NCBI RefSeq assembly: GCF_029784135.1
Contig: NC_073744.1
Location: forward strand, 73,283,794 to 73,347,793
Length of the DNA: 64,000 nt
Reading direction: 5' to 3'
DNA from: Toxorhynchites rutilus septentrionalis
Lineage: Eukaryota; Arthropoda; Insecta; Diptera; Culicidae
The notes below the pieces were generated by a model. It did no database searches, was not told where the DNA came from, and saw nothing but the letters and a program-made list of their open reading frames with translations. This document shows positions 8,690 through 21,100 of the stretch, piece by piece (the stretch's first letter is position 1; every line of letters starts with the position of its first letter). A program made the position numbers and the translations under genes.

Positions 8690-11600
8690 AGCTAGCAGGC
8701 CATTGATTTAGAGCAGAGCGGTTTTTATCAAACGCTGTTAAACAGGAGCCAAATAGCAGCGAGGCAAGCTGTTTCCAGGGAACTACCCTATTTCGATGGG
8801 GACCCCGAAGAGTGGCCGCTATTTTTTGCCACATTCGAAAGTACCACTAGGATGTGCGGGTACACCCCCGAAGAGAATGCGGTCAGGCTACAGAAGTGCC
8901 TGCGTGGGAAAGCGGAGGATTCTGTACGAAGTCAGCTGCTGTGCCCTGGGAACGTGAACAGTGTCATCGCCACCCTCAAAATGCATTTTGGACGTCCGGA
9001 GATTGTGATTCATTCTCTCATTCGGAAGATCCAAGCGCTGCCAGCCCCGAAGGTGGACAAACTAGGATCATTGATCGACTTTGCCGTGGCGGTCCGGAAC
9101 ATGGTGGCAACCGTACAAGCTTGCGAACTCGACGATTATCTGTACAACGTGTCGCTGTTGCAGGAGCTAATCGATCGTTTACCACCGATGATAAAACTCA
9201 ATTGGGCCATGCATCGCCAGGTTGCCAATACTCGTGTTACCCTGAGTTCATTCAGTGACTGGTTGTATTCCGTGGCGGAAGCTGCAAGCTCCGTGAGTAT
9301 TCCATCCACTTCTTCAGCTGATCACAAGCAACATCGTGGCAAGAAAGACGACGGGTACTTAAACGCACACCGTGAACAATCTCCACCACCGGAAAGGAAG
9401 TCCGCTGTTGATTCCTGTCCCAACGCTTGCTGTGTGTGTGAGGGGTCGTGTAACAAAGTGGAAAAGTGCAATAAGTTCCACGGATTGGACCACGCTGGAC
9501 GTTGGTCGATGTTGAGAGACCGTAAACTCTGTCAACGCTGTTTAAAAAATCATCGTGGTGCTTGCAGATCCTCATCAGCTTGTGGAGTTAATGGATGCTC
9601 GTTCAAGCACCATCGCCTGCTGCATAATCCCTTGGCTAAACCCCCGACCAATACATCAGGTCCCGAATATTCATCCGTTGCATCTACTCCGAAGCCACCA
9701 AATCCACTAACCTCTCCCAAGTCGACCGAGGAACAGAATATTCCGGAAGCTGGGTCATCTCGTGGGCACAATTGCCATACTCACCGTAGCAGTTGTAAAT
9801 CTGTGCTGTTTCGATATGTGCCCGTTGTCTTATACGGCCAAGGAACCAAGGTGCACACACATGCCTTTTTGGATGATGGGTCTTCCCTGACTCTGCTGGA
9901 GGATGACTTGTCAAACGAGTTAAACCTCGAAGGAAGTCCTCATCCAATCTGCCTTCAGTGGACGGGTGACACATGTCGTTATGAAGATTCATCCCGTCGG
10001 GTTTCGATCATGATATCCAGCATTCGAAACAAGGAAGCAAAGTTTGCTCTATCAGATGTGCACACCGTTAAGCAGTTGAAGCTTCCATCGCAAACTCTCG
10101 CTTTCGACGAATTATCGGAAAAGTATCGCTACCTAAAGGGGCTCCCCGTTGATTCTTACCAAAACGTACGACCAAGAATTCTCATTGGGATCAACAACTG
10201 GCGTGTTGGTCACGTACTCGAAAGCAAAGAGGGAGAAGAAGCGGAACCCATCGCAGCGAAGACACGCTTGGGCTGGATGGTATTCGGAACGTGTTCTAGT
10301 GGTCGTTATCCGGTTTCAGTACATTACAGCTACCACATAAATTGTGGCTCCTCTAAAACTGATGAAGACTTGCACAAATCTGTAAAGGAGTTCTTTTCTT
10401 TGGATAGTTTGGGGATCATCAAGTCCGAAAAACCAATAATCAGCCGTGATGACGAGCGTGCTTTATACATGATGCGTTCGTTAACCACGCTAGAAGAAGA
10501 CCGCTACCGGACGGGCATGCTATGGAAGTATGACGACGTGAGGATGCCGAACAGTAAGAGCATGGCGATGAAACGACTTCTTTGCTTAGAGCGGAGGATG
10601 GCACGGGAGCCAGAGCTAGCTAAGGCGCTCCGTCATAAGATGAACGACTATGTGGAAAAGGGATACGCTCGAAAGTTGACCCTTGAAGAACTGGAGCAGC
10701 CACGCGATCGGATTTGGTATTTACCGGTCTTTCCGGTGTTCAACCCGAACAAGCCCGGCAAGTTGCGGATAGTTTGGGACGCGGCAGCAGAGGTAAACGG
10801 TGTATCGCTGAATGCGTTTCTTCTTAAAGGTCCCGATCAGTTGACCGAGCTCCCATCAGTATTGTATAAGTTTCGCGAGCACCTGGTGGCCATTGGTGGG
10901 GACATCCGAGAGATGTTCCACCAGGTGCAGATGATTGAAGACGATCAACATTGTCTACGCTTTCTCTGGCGCACCGAGGATGCGCAAGATGAGCCTGATG
11001 TTTACGTTCTAGCCGGGATGTCGTTCGGAGCCACATGTTCTCCAAGCTGTGCTCAGTTCGTTATGAACGAGAAGGCCGAGAGGTTTCGATCGCAGTTCCC
11101 AGCAGCAGTTGATGTTATCCAGAAAGCCCACTACGTGGATGACATGCTTACCAGCGTAGAGACGGAAGATGACGCAATCGAACTGGCCCAACAAGTGAAA
11201 CAAATTCACTCTCATGCGGGTTTCGAAATGCGAAACTGGGTTTCTAACTCCCGCAAAGTACTCAAAGCCATGGGCGAAGAGCAAGTTTCGGAGAAATCCA
11301 TGGATATCGCCTCTGAGATGGCCAACGAAAAGGTCTTGGGTATGTGGTGGTCAACGAGCTCAGATACTTTCACATACAAAATGTTTACACAACGCAATGA
11401 GAAAATTCTTCTGGAAGGAAAGCGTCCAACGAAGCGTGAATTGCTGCGGACCATGATGTCAATTTATGATCCCCTGGGAATGATTGCACATTACCTAATG
11501 TTCGTGAAAGTACTCCTTCAGGACGTGTGGAGATCAGGCGTGTCCTGGGACGAGTGTATAGCGGATCGAGAATGGGAAAAGTGGCAAACTTGGCTGCGCT

Positions 11601-13797
11601 TCCTCCCGAACCTGGAATCGTTGCAGATCCCACGCTGCTATCGGCTGTCTCTCTCAATTGGTCTTTGCACCAACATCCAACTCCACACTTTCGTAGATGC
11701 CAGTGAAGAAGGCTACGCTGCAGTGTGCTACTTCCGGTTCGAGGAACGCGGTCAAGTGGAATGTGCTCTAATTGGAGCAAAAAGTCGAGTCGCTCCTCTT
11801 AAATTTACCTCCATTCCGCGTCTCGAGCTCCAGGCAGCTGTTGTTGGTTCCCGATTGGCGAGCAATATCCAACAAGGTCACACGTATAATATCAACAAAC
11901 CCTATTTTTGGACGGATGCTCGCGATGTCCTATGCTGGCTCAAGTCCGACCATCGACGATACAGTCCGTTTGTGGCCTTCCGCGTTAGTGAGCTGCTAGA
12001 GTCAACTGAATTTTCCGAATGACGGTGGGTTCCCACTCGTTTGAATGTGGCAGATGAAGCCACGAAGTGGAAGCGAGTGCCAAATTTGGACTTCGACAGC
12101 CGGTGGTTTAAAGCACCAGATTTTCTGTGGCAATCTGAAGACCGATGGCCAGAATTTCCATCGTTGGGACCCACAAATGAAGAACTTCGTCCGAAGCTGC
12201 TTCATCACACAGAAAAAAAGCAATGCATTGTGACGCTGAATGATTACACTCAATGGAAAACGCTTTTACAGGCTACTGCTCGTGCGCTACGATCTTCCAA
12301 AGGCACAGTAGCAGTACGTAGTTCGGAGAGCGATCCGCTAACACGTGATGATCTACGTGAAGCAGCAAACTATCTCTATCGGGAAGCGCAGGAAGACATC
12401 TATCGCAGGAACGGAGGCTACTCACATACTCTAAACCAGATAATGCTAAAAAAGTTCTCCCTAAGAAAAGTCCACTGTTCAAGCTAGAACCATTTGTCGA
12501 CGATGAAGGTGTATTACGGCTTCGAGGTCGCCTGAGCGCGTGCAACCTCATTGATGAAACCCAGAAACATCCCATCATTCTACCACGGCAGCATCTGGTT
12601 ACTCATCTGGTGGTTAAACAGGTACATGAGGATTTCCACCACCAATGCCATCAAACCGTGCTCAATGAAATTAGAAGCAAGTTTTACGTCCCTCGTCTAC
12701 GCGTAGTCTACGGAAAAGTGCGACGAAACTGTCAGGAATGCCAGATACTTCTCGCCAAGCCGGATCTACCAGCGATGGCCGACTTACCGAGAGCTCGTTT
12801 AGCAGCGTTCATCAGGCCATTTTCATTCATGGGCCTTGACTATTTCGGACCCATGCAAGTCACTGTCGGACGCCGTGTGGAAAAGCGTTGGGGTGTTTTA
12901 GCCACTTGCCTCACAACCCGTGCAGTGCACATTGAGTTAGCACATACTCTGACGACGGCTTCTTGCATTATGATTTTGCGGAACATCATGTCTCGACGCG
13001 GAGTCCCAATCGAAATAATTAGTGACCGTGGGACAAATCTGGTCGGCACGAGCAAAGAGCTAAAGAAAGCATTGGAACAGGTGGACGAAAATCGCCTAAT
13101 GTCCGAATTCACAACCGAAGAAACGAAATGGTCGTTTAATCCCCCAGCTTCCCCCCATATGGGAGGGAGTTGGGAAAGATTGATTCAGTCCGTAAAGAAG
13201 ATCCTGATTCAAATCCTTCCAACATCGCATCACCCAACAGATGAAGTTCTCCGAAACACCCTGGTCGAGATCGAAAATATCATAAACTCTCGTCCGCTGA
13301 CGTACGTTGCCGTCGACAATGAAAGTTCCCCTGCCTTAACGCCCAATGACATCCTAGTAGGTTCATCAAACGGATTAAAACCATTGGTAACCTACGACGA
13401 CAGTGGATCGGCCCTTCGAGCAGCGTGGAAATCATCACAAGTGTTAGCCAATATCTTCTGGAAGAGATGGTTAGCTGAGTATCTCCCCGAAATTACGCGA
13501 CGGTCAAAGTGGTTCAAACCAGCACGCCCAATTCAGGTAGGCGATGAAGTAATCATCGTTGATTCGAACTTTCCAAGGAATTGCTGGCCAAGAGGTCGCG
13601 TGATCGGCACGAAACCTTCCAATGACGGTCAGGTAAGGTCCGCTACGGTACAAACCAATTCCGGAGTGTACGAACGACCAGCGGTTAGATTAGCTGTGTT
13701 GGACGTCAGCACAGAGAAGAGTGAACCGGATAAGGATCCGGCCACCGGGGGGGCTGTTGCGTACATCCCTGATGAGAAGCAACGCGCTGACGTTTGA
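8690..13797 (+). pseudogene. BEL/Pao gag-pol polyprotein, broken by one stop and one frameshift
   Basis: Domain order in sequence: retro-element gag (DUF1759-like, 8690-9300); a Cys/His-rich zinc region (9415-9615); aspartic protease 'FLDDGSSLTLLE' (about 9869); RT with 'KLRIVWDAAAEV' (about 10760) and 'YVDDMLTS' (about 11130); RNase H 'FVDASEEGYAAVCYF' (about 11690); integrase HHCC with 'CQEC'; integrase core 'GLDYFGP' (about 12832), 'SDRGTN' (about 13021) and 'HMGGSWERL'; and a DUF5641-like tail. A TGA at 12020-12022 stands where the inverted copy has TGG, and a 1-base deletion near 12408 moves the frame. The last residues are encoded by the LTR. The first in-frame Met is at 8852, but the frame is open upstream to about 8690, so the true start is lost. 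Confidence 0.92.
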
Positions 13798-13869
13798 ACT
13801 GCGAGAGCTTTGAAATCCACCTTGTTCAGGTTCTTGAAAAGCGACGTTATCTCTACTCACTTGATAAAC

Positions 13870-13875
<6 letters not shown>
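8690..13875 (+). mobile_element. BEL/Pao element 2, left arm (5'-truncated, ends inside its 3' LTR)
   Basis: The coding sequence starts inside gag just after the R4 tail; no 5' LTR or PBS is present. At the 3' end a purine run (CCGGGGGGG, about 13744-13752) precedes a presumptive LTR start, TGTTGCGTACATCC at about 13754, so the last residues of pol run into the LTR. The LTR is cut after about 120 bp by a (TA)n tract (13874-13947). From 10155 onward this arm is repeated, inverted, at 13948-17688. Confidence 0.85.

Positions 13876-13947
<72 letters not shown>
13874..13947. repeat. (TA)n microsatellite at the centre of the BEL palindrome
   Basis: About 37 TA units separating the left and right BEL arms. 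On the right it is followed by AGTACAAAGTTAG, which is the reverse complement of the LTR sequence that precedes (TA)n at 17786. The tract therefore seems to be part of, or inserted at a fixed site in, this BEL LTR. Confidence 0.95.
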
Positions 13948-13951
<4 letters not shown>

Positions 13952-16900
13952 AAAGTTAGATTAGATTACAGAGTTTATCAAGTGAGTAGAGATAACGTCG
14001 CTTTTCAAGAACCTGAACAAGGTGGATTTCAAAGCTCTCGCAGTTCAAACGTCAGCGCGTTGCTTCTCATCAGGGATGTACGCAACAGCCCCCCCGGTGG
14101 CCGGATCCTTATCCGGTTCACTCTTCTCTGTGCTGACGTCCAACACAGCTAATCTAACCGCTGGTCGTTCGTACACTCCGGAATTGGTTTGTACCGTAGC
14201 GGACCTTACCTGACCGTCATTGGAAGGTTTCGTGCCGATCACGCGACCTCTTGGCCAGCAATTCCTTGGAAAGTTCGAATCAACGATGATTACTTCATCG
14301 CCTACCTGAATTGGGCGTGCTGGTTTGAACCACTTTGACCGTCGCGTAATTTCGGGGAGATACTCAGCTAACCATCTCTTCCAGAAGATATTGGCTAACA
14401 CTTGTGATGATTTCCACGCTGCTCGAAGGGCCGATCCACTGTCGTCGTAGGTTACCAATGGTTTTAATCCGTTTGATGAACCTACTAGGATGTCATTGGG
14501 CGTTAAGGCAGGGGAACTTTCATTGTCGACGGCAACGTACGTCAGCGGACGAGAGTTTATGATATTTTCGATCTCGACCAGGGTGTTTCGGAGAACTTCA
14601 TCTGTTGGGTGATGCGATGTTGGAAGGATTTGAATCAGGATCTTCTTTACGGACTGAATCAATCTTTCCCAACTCCCTCCCATATGGGGGGAAGCTGGGG
14701 GATTAAACGACCATTTCGTTTCTTCGGTTGTGAATTCGGACATTAGGCGATTTTCGTCCACCTGTTCCAATGCTTTCTTTAGCTCTTTGCTCGTGCCGAC
14801 CAGATTTGTCCCACGGTCACTAATTATTTCGATTGGGACTCCGCGTCGAGACATGATGTTCCGCAAAATCATAATGCAAGAAGCCGTCGTCAGAGTATGT
14901 GCTAACTCAATGTGCACTGCACGGGTTGTGAGGCAAGTGGCTAAAACACCCCAACGCTTTTCCACACGGCGTCCGACAGTGACTTGCATGGGTCCGAAAT
15001 AGTCAAGGCCCATGAATGAAAATGGCCTGATGAACGCTGCTAAACGAGCTCTCGGTAAGTCGGCCATCGCTGGTAGATCCGGCTTGGCGAGAAGTATCTG
15101 GCATTCCTGACAGTTTCGTCGCACTTTTCCGTAGACTACGCGTAGACGAGGGACGTAAAACTTGCTTCTAATTTCATTGAGCACGGTTTGATGGCATTGG
15201 TGGTGGAAATCCTCATGTACCTGTTTAACCACCAGATGAGTAACCAGATGCTGCCGTGGTAGAATGATGGGATGTTTCTGGGTTTCATCAATGAGGTTGC
15301 ACGCGCTCAGGCGACCTCGAAGCCGTAATACACCTTCATCGTCGACAAATGGTTCTAGCTTGAACAGTGGACTTTTCTTAGGGAGAACTTTTTTAGCATT
15401 ATCTGGTTTAGAGTATGTGAGTAGCCTCCGTTCTTCCGGATAGATGTCTTCCTGCGCTTCCCGATAGAGATAGTTTGCTGCTTCACGTAGATCATCACGT
15501 GTTAGCGGATCGCTCTCCGAACTACGTACTGCTACTGTGCCTTTGGAAGATCGTAGCGCACGAGCAGTAGCCTGTAAAAGCGTTTTCCATTGAGTGTAAT
15601 CATTCAGCGTCACAATGCATTGCTTTTTTTCTGTGTGATGAAGCAGCTTCGGACGAAGTTCTTCATTTGTGGGTCCCAACGATGGAAATTCTGGCCATCG
15701 GTCTTCAGATTGCCACAGAAAATCTGGTGCTTTAAACCACCGGCTGTCGAAGTCCAAATTTGGCACTCGCTTCCACTTCGTGGCTTCATCTGCCACATTC
15801 AAACGAGTGGGAACCCACCGCCATTCGGAAAATTCAGTTGACTCTAGCAGCTCACTAACGCGGAAGGCCACAAACGGACTGTATCGTCGATGGTCGGACT
15901 TGAGCCAGCATAGGACATCGCGAGCATCCGTCCAAAAATAGGGTTTGTTGATATTATACGTGTGACCTTGTTGGATATTGCTCGCCAATCGGGAACCAAC
16001 AACAGCTGCCTGGAGCTCGAGACGCGGAATGGAGGTGAATTTAAGAGGAGCGACTCGACTTTTTGCTCCAATTAGAGCACATTCCACTTGACCGCGTTCC
16101 TCGAACCGGAAGTAGCACACTGCAGCGTAGCCTTCTTCACTGGCATCTACGGAAGTGTGGAGTTGGATGTTGGTGCAAAGACCAATTGAGAGAGACAGCC
16201 GATAGCAGCGTGGGATCTGCAACGATTCCAGGTTCGGGAGGAAGCGCAGCCAAGTTTGCCACTTTTCCCATTCTCGATCCGCTATACACTCGTCCCAGGA
16301 CACGCCTGATCTCCACACGTCCTGAAGGAGTACTTTCACGAACATTAGGTAATGTGCAATCATTCCCAGGGGATCATAAATTGACATCATGGTCCGCAGC
16401 AATTCACGCTTCGTTGGACGCTTTCCTTCCAGAAGAATTTTCTCATTGCGTTGTGTAAACATTTTGTATGTGAAAGTATCTGAGCTCGTTGACCACCACA
16501 TACCCAAGACCTTTTCGTTGGCCATCTCAGAGGCGATATCCATGGATTTCTCCGAAACTTGCTCTTCGCCCATGGCTTTGAGTACTTTGCGGGAGTTAGA
16601 AACCCAGTTTCGCATTTCGAAACCCGCATGAGAGTGAATTTGTTTCACTTGTTGGGCCAGTTCGATTGCGTCATCTTCCGTCTCTACGCTGGTAAGCATG
16701 TCATCCACGTAGTGGGCTTTCTGGATAACATCAACTGCTGCTGGGAACTGCGATCGAAACCTCTCGGCCTTCTCGTTCATAACGAACTGAGCACAGCTTG
16801 GAGAACATGTGGCTCCGAACGACATCCCGGCTAGAACGTAAACATCAGGCTCATCTTGCGCATCCTCGGTGCGCCAGAGAAAGCGTAGACAATGTTGATC

Positions 16901-17688
16901 GTCTTCAATCATCTGCACCTGGTGGAACATCTCTCGGATGTCCCCACCAATGGCCACCAGGTGCTCGCGAAACTTATACAATACTGATGGGAGCTCGGTC
17001 AACTGATCGGGACCTTTAAGAAGAAACGCATTCAGCGATACACCGTTTACCTCTGCTGCCGCGTCCCAAACTATCCGCAACTTGCCGGGCTTGTTCGGGT
17101 TGAACACCGGAAAGACCGGTAAATACCAAATCCGATCGCGTGGCTGCTCCAGTTCTTCAAGGGTCAACTTTCGAGCGTATCCCTTTTCCACATAGTCGTT
17201 CATCTTATGACGGAGCGCCTTAGCTAGCTCTGGCTCCCGTGCCATCCTCCGCTCTAAGCAAAGAAGTCGTTTCATCGCCATGCTCTTACTGTTCGGCATC
17301 CTCACGTCGTCATACTTCCATGGCATGCCCGTCCGGTAGCGGTCTTCTTCTAGCGTGGTTAACGAACGCATCATGTTTAAAGCACGCTCGTCGTCACTGC
17401 TGATTATTGGTTTTTCGGACTTGATGATCCCCAAACTATCCAAAGAAAAGAACTCCTTTACAGATTTGTGCAAGTCTTCATCAGTTTTAGAGGAGCCACA
17501 ATTTATGTGGTAGCTGTAATGTACTGAAACCGGATAACGACCACTAGAACACGTTCCGAATACCATCCAGCCCAAGCGTGTCTTCGCTGCGATGGGTTCC
17601 GCTTCTTCTCCCTCTTTGCTTTCGAGTACGTGACCAACACGCCAGTTGTTGATCCCAATGAGAATTCTTGGTCGTACGTTTTGGTAAG
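13948..17688 (-). mobile_element. BEL/Pao element 2, right arm (inverted copy)
   Basis: This is the reverse complement of the left arm from 10155 to about 13873, plus about 20 bp of LTR that the left arm lacks. It ends abruptly inside the protease-RT interval, at a point matching 10155. Few differences from the left arm are visible over 3.7 kb, for example TGG for TGA at the stop site, an intact frame at the indel, and a handful of amino acid changes, so the duplication is recent. Gag and protease are absent. Confidence 0.92.
14045..17688 (-). CDS. BEL/Pao pol, uninterrupted RT-RNase H-integrase frame lacking gag and protease
   Basis: An uninterrupted frame (1176 residues from a Met at 17575; open upstream to the truncation at 17688). 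It carries the RT 'YVDDM' motif, RNase H 'VDASEEGY', the integrase HHCC zinc region, the D-D-E core and the C-terminal domain. Compared with the plus-strand arm it has no nonsense codon or shift, and one conservative-site change, F to S just before 'VDASEEGY'. Without gag, protease, 5' LTR and a natural start it could not support its own cycle, but the enzymatic domains look intact. It is probably unexpressed, because its promoter end is missing. Confidence 0.9.
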
Positions 17689-17693
17689 CTTTG

Positions 17694-17785
17694 GAGAGCT
17701 TTGAAATCCACCTTGTTCAGGTTCTTGAAAAGCGACGTTATCTCTACTCACTTGATAAACTCTGTAATCTAATCTAACTTTGTAC
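17694..17785 (+). repeat. Third BEL-2 LTR fragment
   Basis: About 90 bp beginning GAGAGCTTTGAAATCC and matching the LTR pieces at about 13802-13873 (plus) and 13948-14040 (minus). It abuts the truncated end of the right arm at 17688 and runs into another (TA)n tract. Confidence 0.85.
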
Positions 17786-18098
<313 letters not shown>

Positions 18099-18113
18099 GG
18101 TTATGTGCCCTGA
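18099..18113 (+). promoter_or_regulatory. Copia 1 primer-binding site
   Basis: GGTTATGTGCCCTG immediately after the LTR. Copia-type elements typically prime with a fragment of initiator tRNA-Met that pairs with a GGTTAT...GCCC site; copia 3 in this window has the closely similar GGTTATGGGCCCAG. Confidence 0.6.
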
Positions 18114-18167
18114 CGCGGAAATTTTTTCGTCGTGTGAAAAGTGATTATTCGGTACGCGGGTGATAAA

Positions 18168-21100
18168 ATGATTGGAGGCGAATGCGAAAACGATGCTGGA
18201 ACCTCGGTTCGAGGAAATATAGCACCAGCTGGAGGAGCTGGCACGGTAGTTCACAACATTTCGAGTCTTCCGGGAATCGAGCGACTCACTGGTCGAAGTA
18301 ACTGGCCCACATGGAAGTTTGCGGTGCAAACATATTTGGAGCTGGAGGATCTATGGAGCGCTGTCAAGCCGGAGAAAAATGAGGACGGAACCGACAAAAT
18401 AGTTAACGCCACATCCGATCGCCGAGCGAGAGCAAAAATCATTTTGCTGCTCGACCCCGTAAATTACGTGCACGTCAAAGAAGCAAAATCTGCCAAGGAA
18501 GTTTGGGCGAAACTGGAAAGTGCTTTCGACGACACAGGATTGACAAGAAGAGTTGGATTGCTGCACAAGTTGATAAAAACTGAGCTGTCCGCTTGTTCGT
18601 CGATGGACGACTACGTCAACCGGATTGTTACGACCGCACACCAGCTGAATGGAATAAATTTCCGATTTCCGACGAATGGATAGGAACATTGCTACTGGCC
18701 GGTCTCCCCGATGAATATCGTCCGATGATTATGGCTCTTGAGAATTCGGGTACGCCGATTACAGGTGACGCAATAAAGACAAAGCTGCTGCAAGAGGTAA
18801 AATTTCCAGCGGAGGACGCTGCATTGCTGGCAAACCAACGGACGGGAACAGTGAGAAGCAGCGGAGTTGGAAACTTTAAACCGAAGAACGAAGCGAAGAA
18901 TAATCCCCCGAAAGGACCAAAGTGCCGGAAGTGTCACAAATTTGGACACATTGCTCGAGAATGCAGAAGCGTAAAAAAAGATGCTTTCTGTGCGGTATTA
19001 TCAACTTTTTCGTCAAAGAAGGTATCTGATTGGTTCATTGATTCTGGTGCAAGCGTGCACATGACGAACAACCCGGAATTTCTGGAAAATTTGCAGCCAT
19101 CGAGCGGATCTGTTATTGCTGCTAACGGAAGCGGGATGAAGGTAACGGCAACTGGTTCGGCCAGCTTAAAGCCGACATGTCAGGAGAATTGCATTCCTGT
19201 TCATGATGTTCAACTAATCCCGGAGCTTTCTGTAAATCTACTTTCCGTAAATCAAATAGTTAAAAAAGGATATACTGTTGTGTTCACTGATGCTGGATGT
19301 AAGATTTCGAACAGCGACGGTAGAATTATTGCCACAGGTAGTCACGAGAATGAGTTGTTTTCACTCAAACAGCGGCCGGCGGATGTGAAGAATGCTTTGG
19401 CTTGCTCGATAGCAACCAGCGCGAAGGTTTGGCATCAGCGGCTGGGACATTTGAACTTCAAAAGTGTCAAGAAGTTAGCCAACGGATTGGTGGATGGAAT
19501 CGCAATCAACAACACAAATACGATAAACTGCAAGGTGTGTGCAATGGGAAAACATTGTCGGCATCCCTTTAGCAAAGAAGGTTCACGTGCAATGGAAATA
19601 CTCGATGTGGTGCACACAGACGTTTGCGGCCCCATGGAAGTGAAATCACTTGGCGGAAGCAGGTATTATATTGTATTCGTAGATGACAAATCTCGGAAGA
19701 TGTGGACGTATTTCCTCAAAACGAAATCGGAAGCCGAAGTATTGAGAACCTTCCAAGAGTTCCATGTGATGGTCGAACGACAATCCGGACGGAAAATAAA
19801 GGTGGTTCGTAGCGATAACGGGAAGGAGTACGTAAATAAAGGATTCGAAAAATATTTAAAAATACACGGTATTCAACACCAGAAAACTACCGTATACACC
19901 CCGGAGGAAAACGGCATGGCAGAGCGTGCAAACCGTTCCATTGTTGAACGTGCTCGTTGCTTACTGTTCGAAGCAGGGCTGGCAAAGACGTTTTGGGCTG
20001 AAGCCGTACACACATCCGTTTATTTGCTTAACCGGTCCCCTACGCAAGGTCACGACTTTACTCCCGAACAAGTCTGGTCCGGAAAGAAACCGAATGTGTC
20101 CCACCTTAGGATCTTCGGCACCAAGGCGATGGTGCAAGTGCCCAAACAAAGGCGACAGAAGTGGGATCCCAAGTCCCGCGAATGCATTTTCGTGGGATAC
20201 GACGGCAACACGAAAGGATATCGGCTCTATGATCCGCAGTCGTGTAAAATTTCCATCAGTCGCGAAGTGTGTTTCATCGACGAAGGTATATCAAGTTCAC
20301 CAGTTGAGAAGCAGCATCCAGTTTTGATCCCGCTAGACGTCGAGTTCATCGCTTCACCGATAACTTTGGTCGAGAAGAGCGAAGACAACGACGACGAGGA
20401 AGAGTCCTTCACGGATTGCAACAGTGAAGACGAGGGAGATTTCAACGGTTACGACGTGACTCCTGTGCTCTCACCGCGCAAAACTTCAAATCCACCTCAG
20501 TCACAGGTGTTGAGGCGTAGCGGTCGGGAGCACAAAATTCTAGGCAAGTATAATGACTATCAAATAACGAATAAAGGTCTGCCGCATTCTAAAATTTTAC
20601 AGAAAGCTGGTACGAACGAGAGCGAATTGGTTGCACCAGCCCAGCTCACATCCCAGGAGCAGTTCAGTGGGATCGCAACCGCGATCGATATGGATCCAAT
20701 GACTAGTGGTGATCCGGTTACACATCAAGAGGCGCTATTGCGGGATGACGCGACACTCTGGAAACGAGCAATGCTTGAGGAGTATGATGCGCTGATGGCA
20801 AACGACACGTGGATACTAACTGAGCTGCCTGAAGGAAGAAGACCGATCAAATGTAAATGGGTCTTTAAGACCAAGCACGACGCAAACGGCAACGTGAACA
20901 GACACAAGGCCCGCCTAGTCGTAAAAGGCTTCTCGCAGCGAGAGGGGGTGGACTATAACGAGACCTACTCACCCGTGGTCCGTCATAGCTCCCTGCGATA
21001 CCTTTTCGCCTTGTCAGCCAGGCATGGATTCTCCATTGACCAAATGGATGCAACAACGGCTTTCCTCCAAGGAGAGTTGCCAGAAGAAATTTACATGGAC

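Noticed and set aside
13690..13953. Protein with long Tyr-Ile repeats across (TA)n, and similar frames at 22372-22842 and 25424-25678
   Set aside because: These are translations of microsatellites with no coding support.
13754..17785. BEL palindrome as a pure assembly artefact
   Set aside because: The arms carry different lesions and have different lengths, and a third LTR piece is joined, which a simple strand-flip duplicate would not show; it still needs long reads to be certain.
18655..18690. Programmed ribosomal frameshift between copia 1 gag and pol
   Set aside because: Copia elements normally use one frame, the shift lies within gag before the zinc knuckle, and no slippery site with a pseudoknot is evident.
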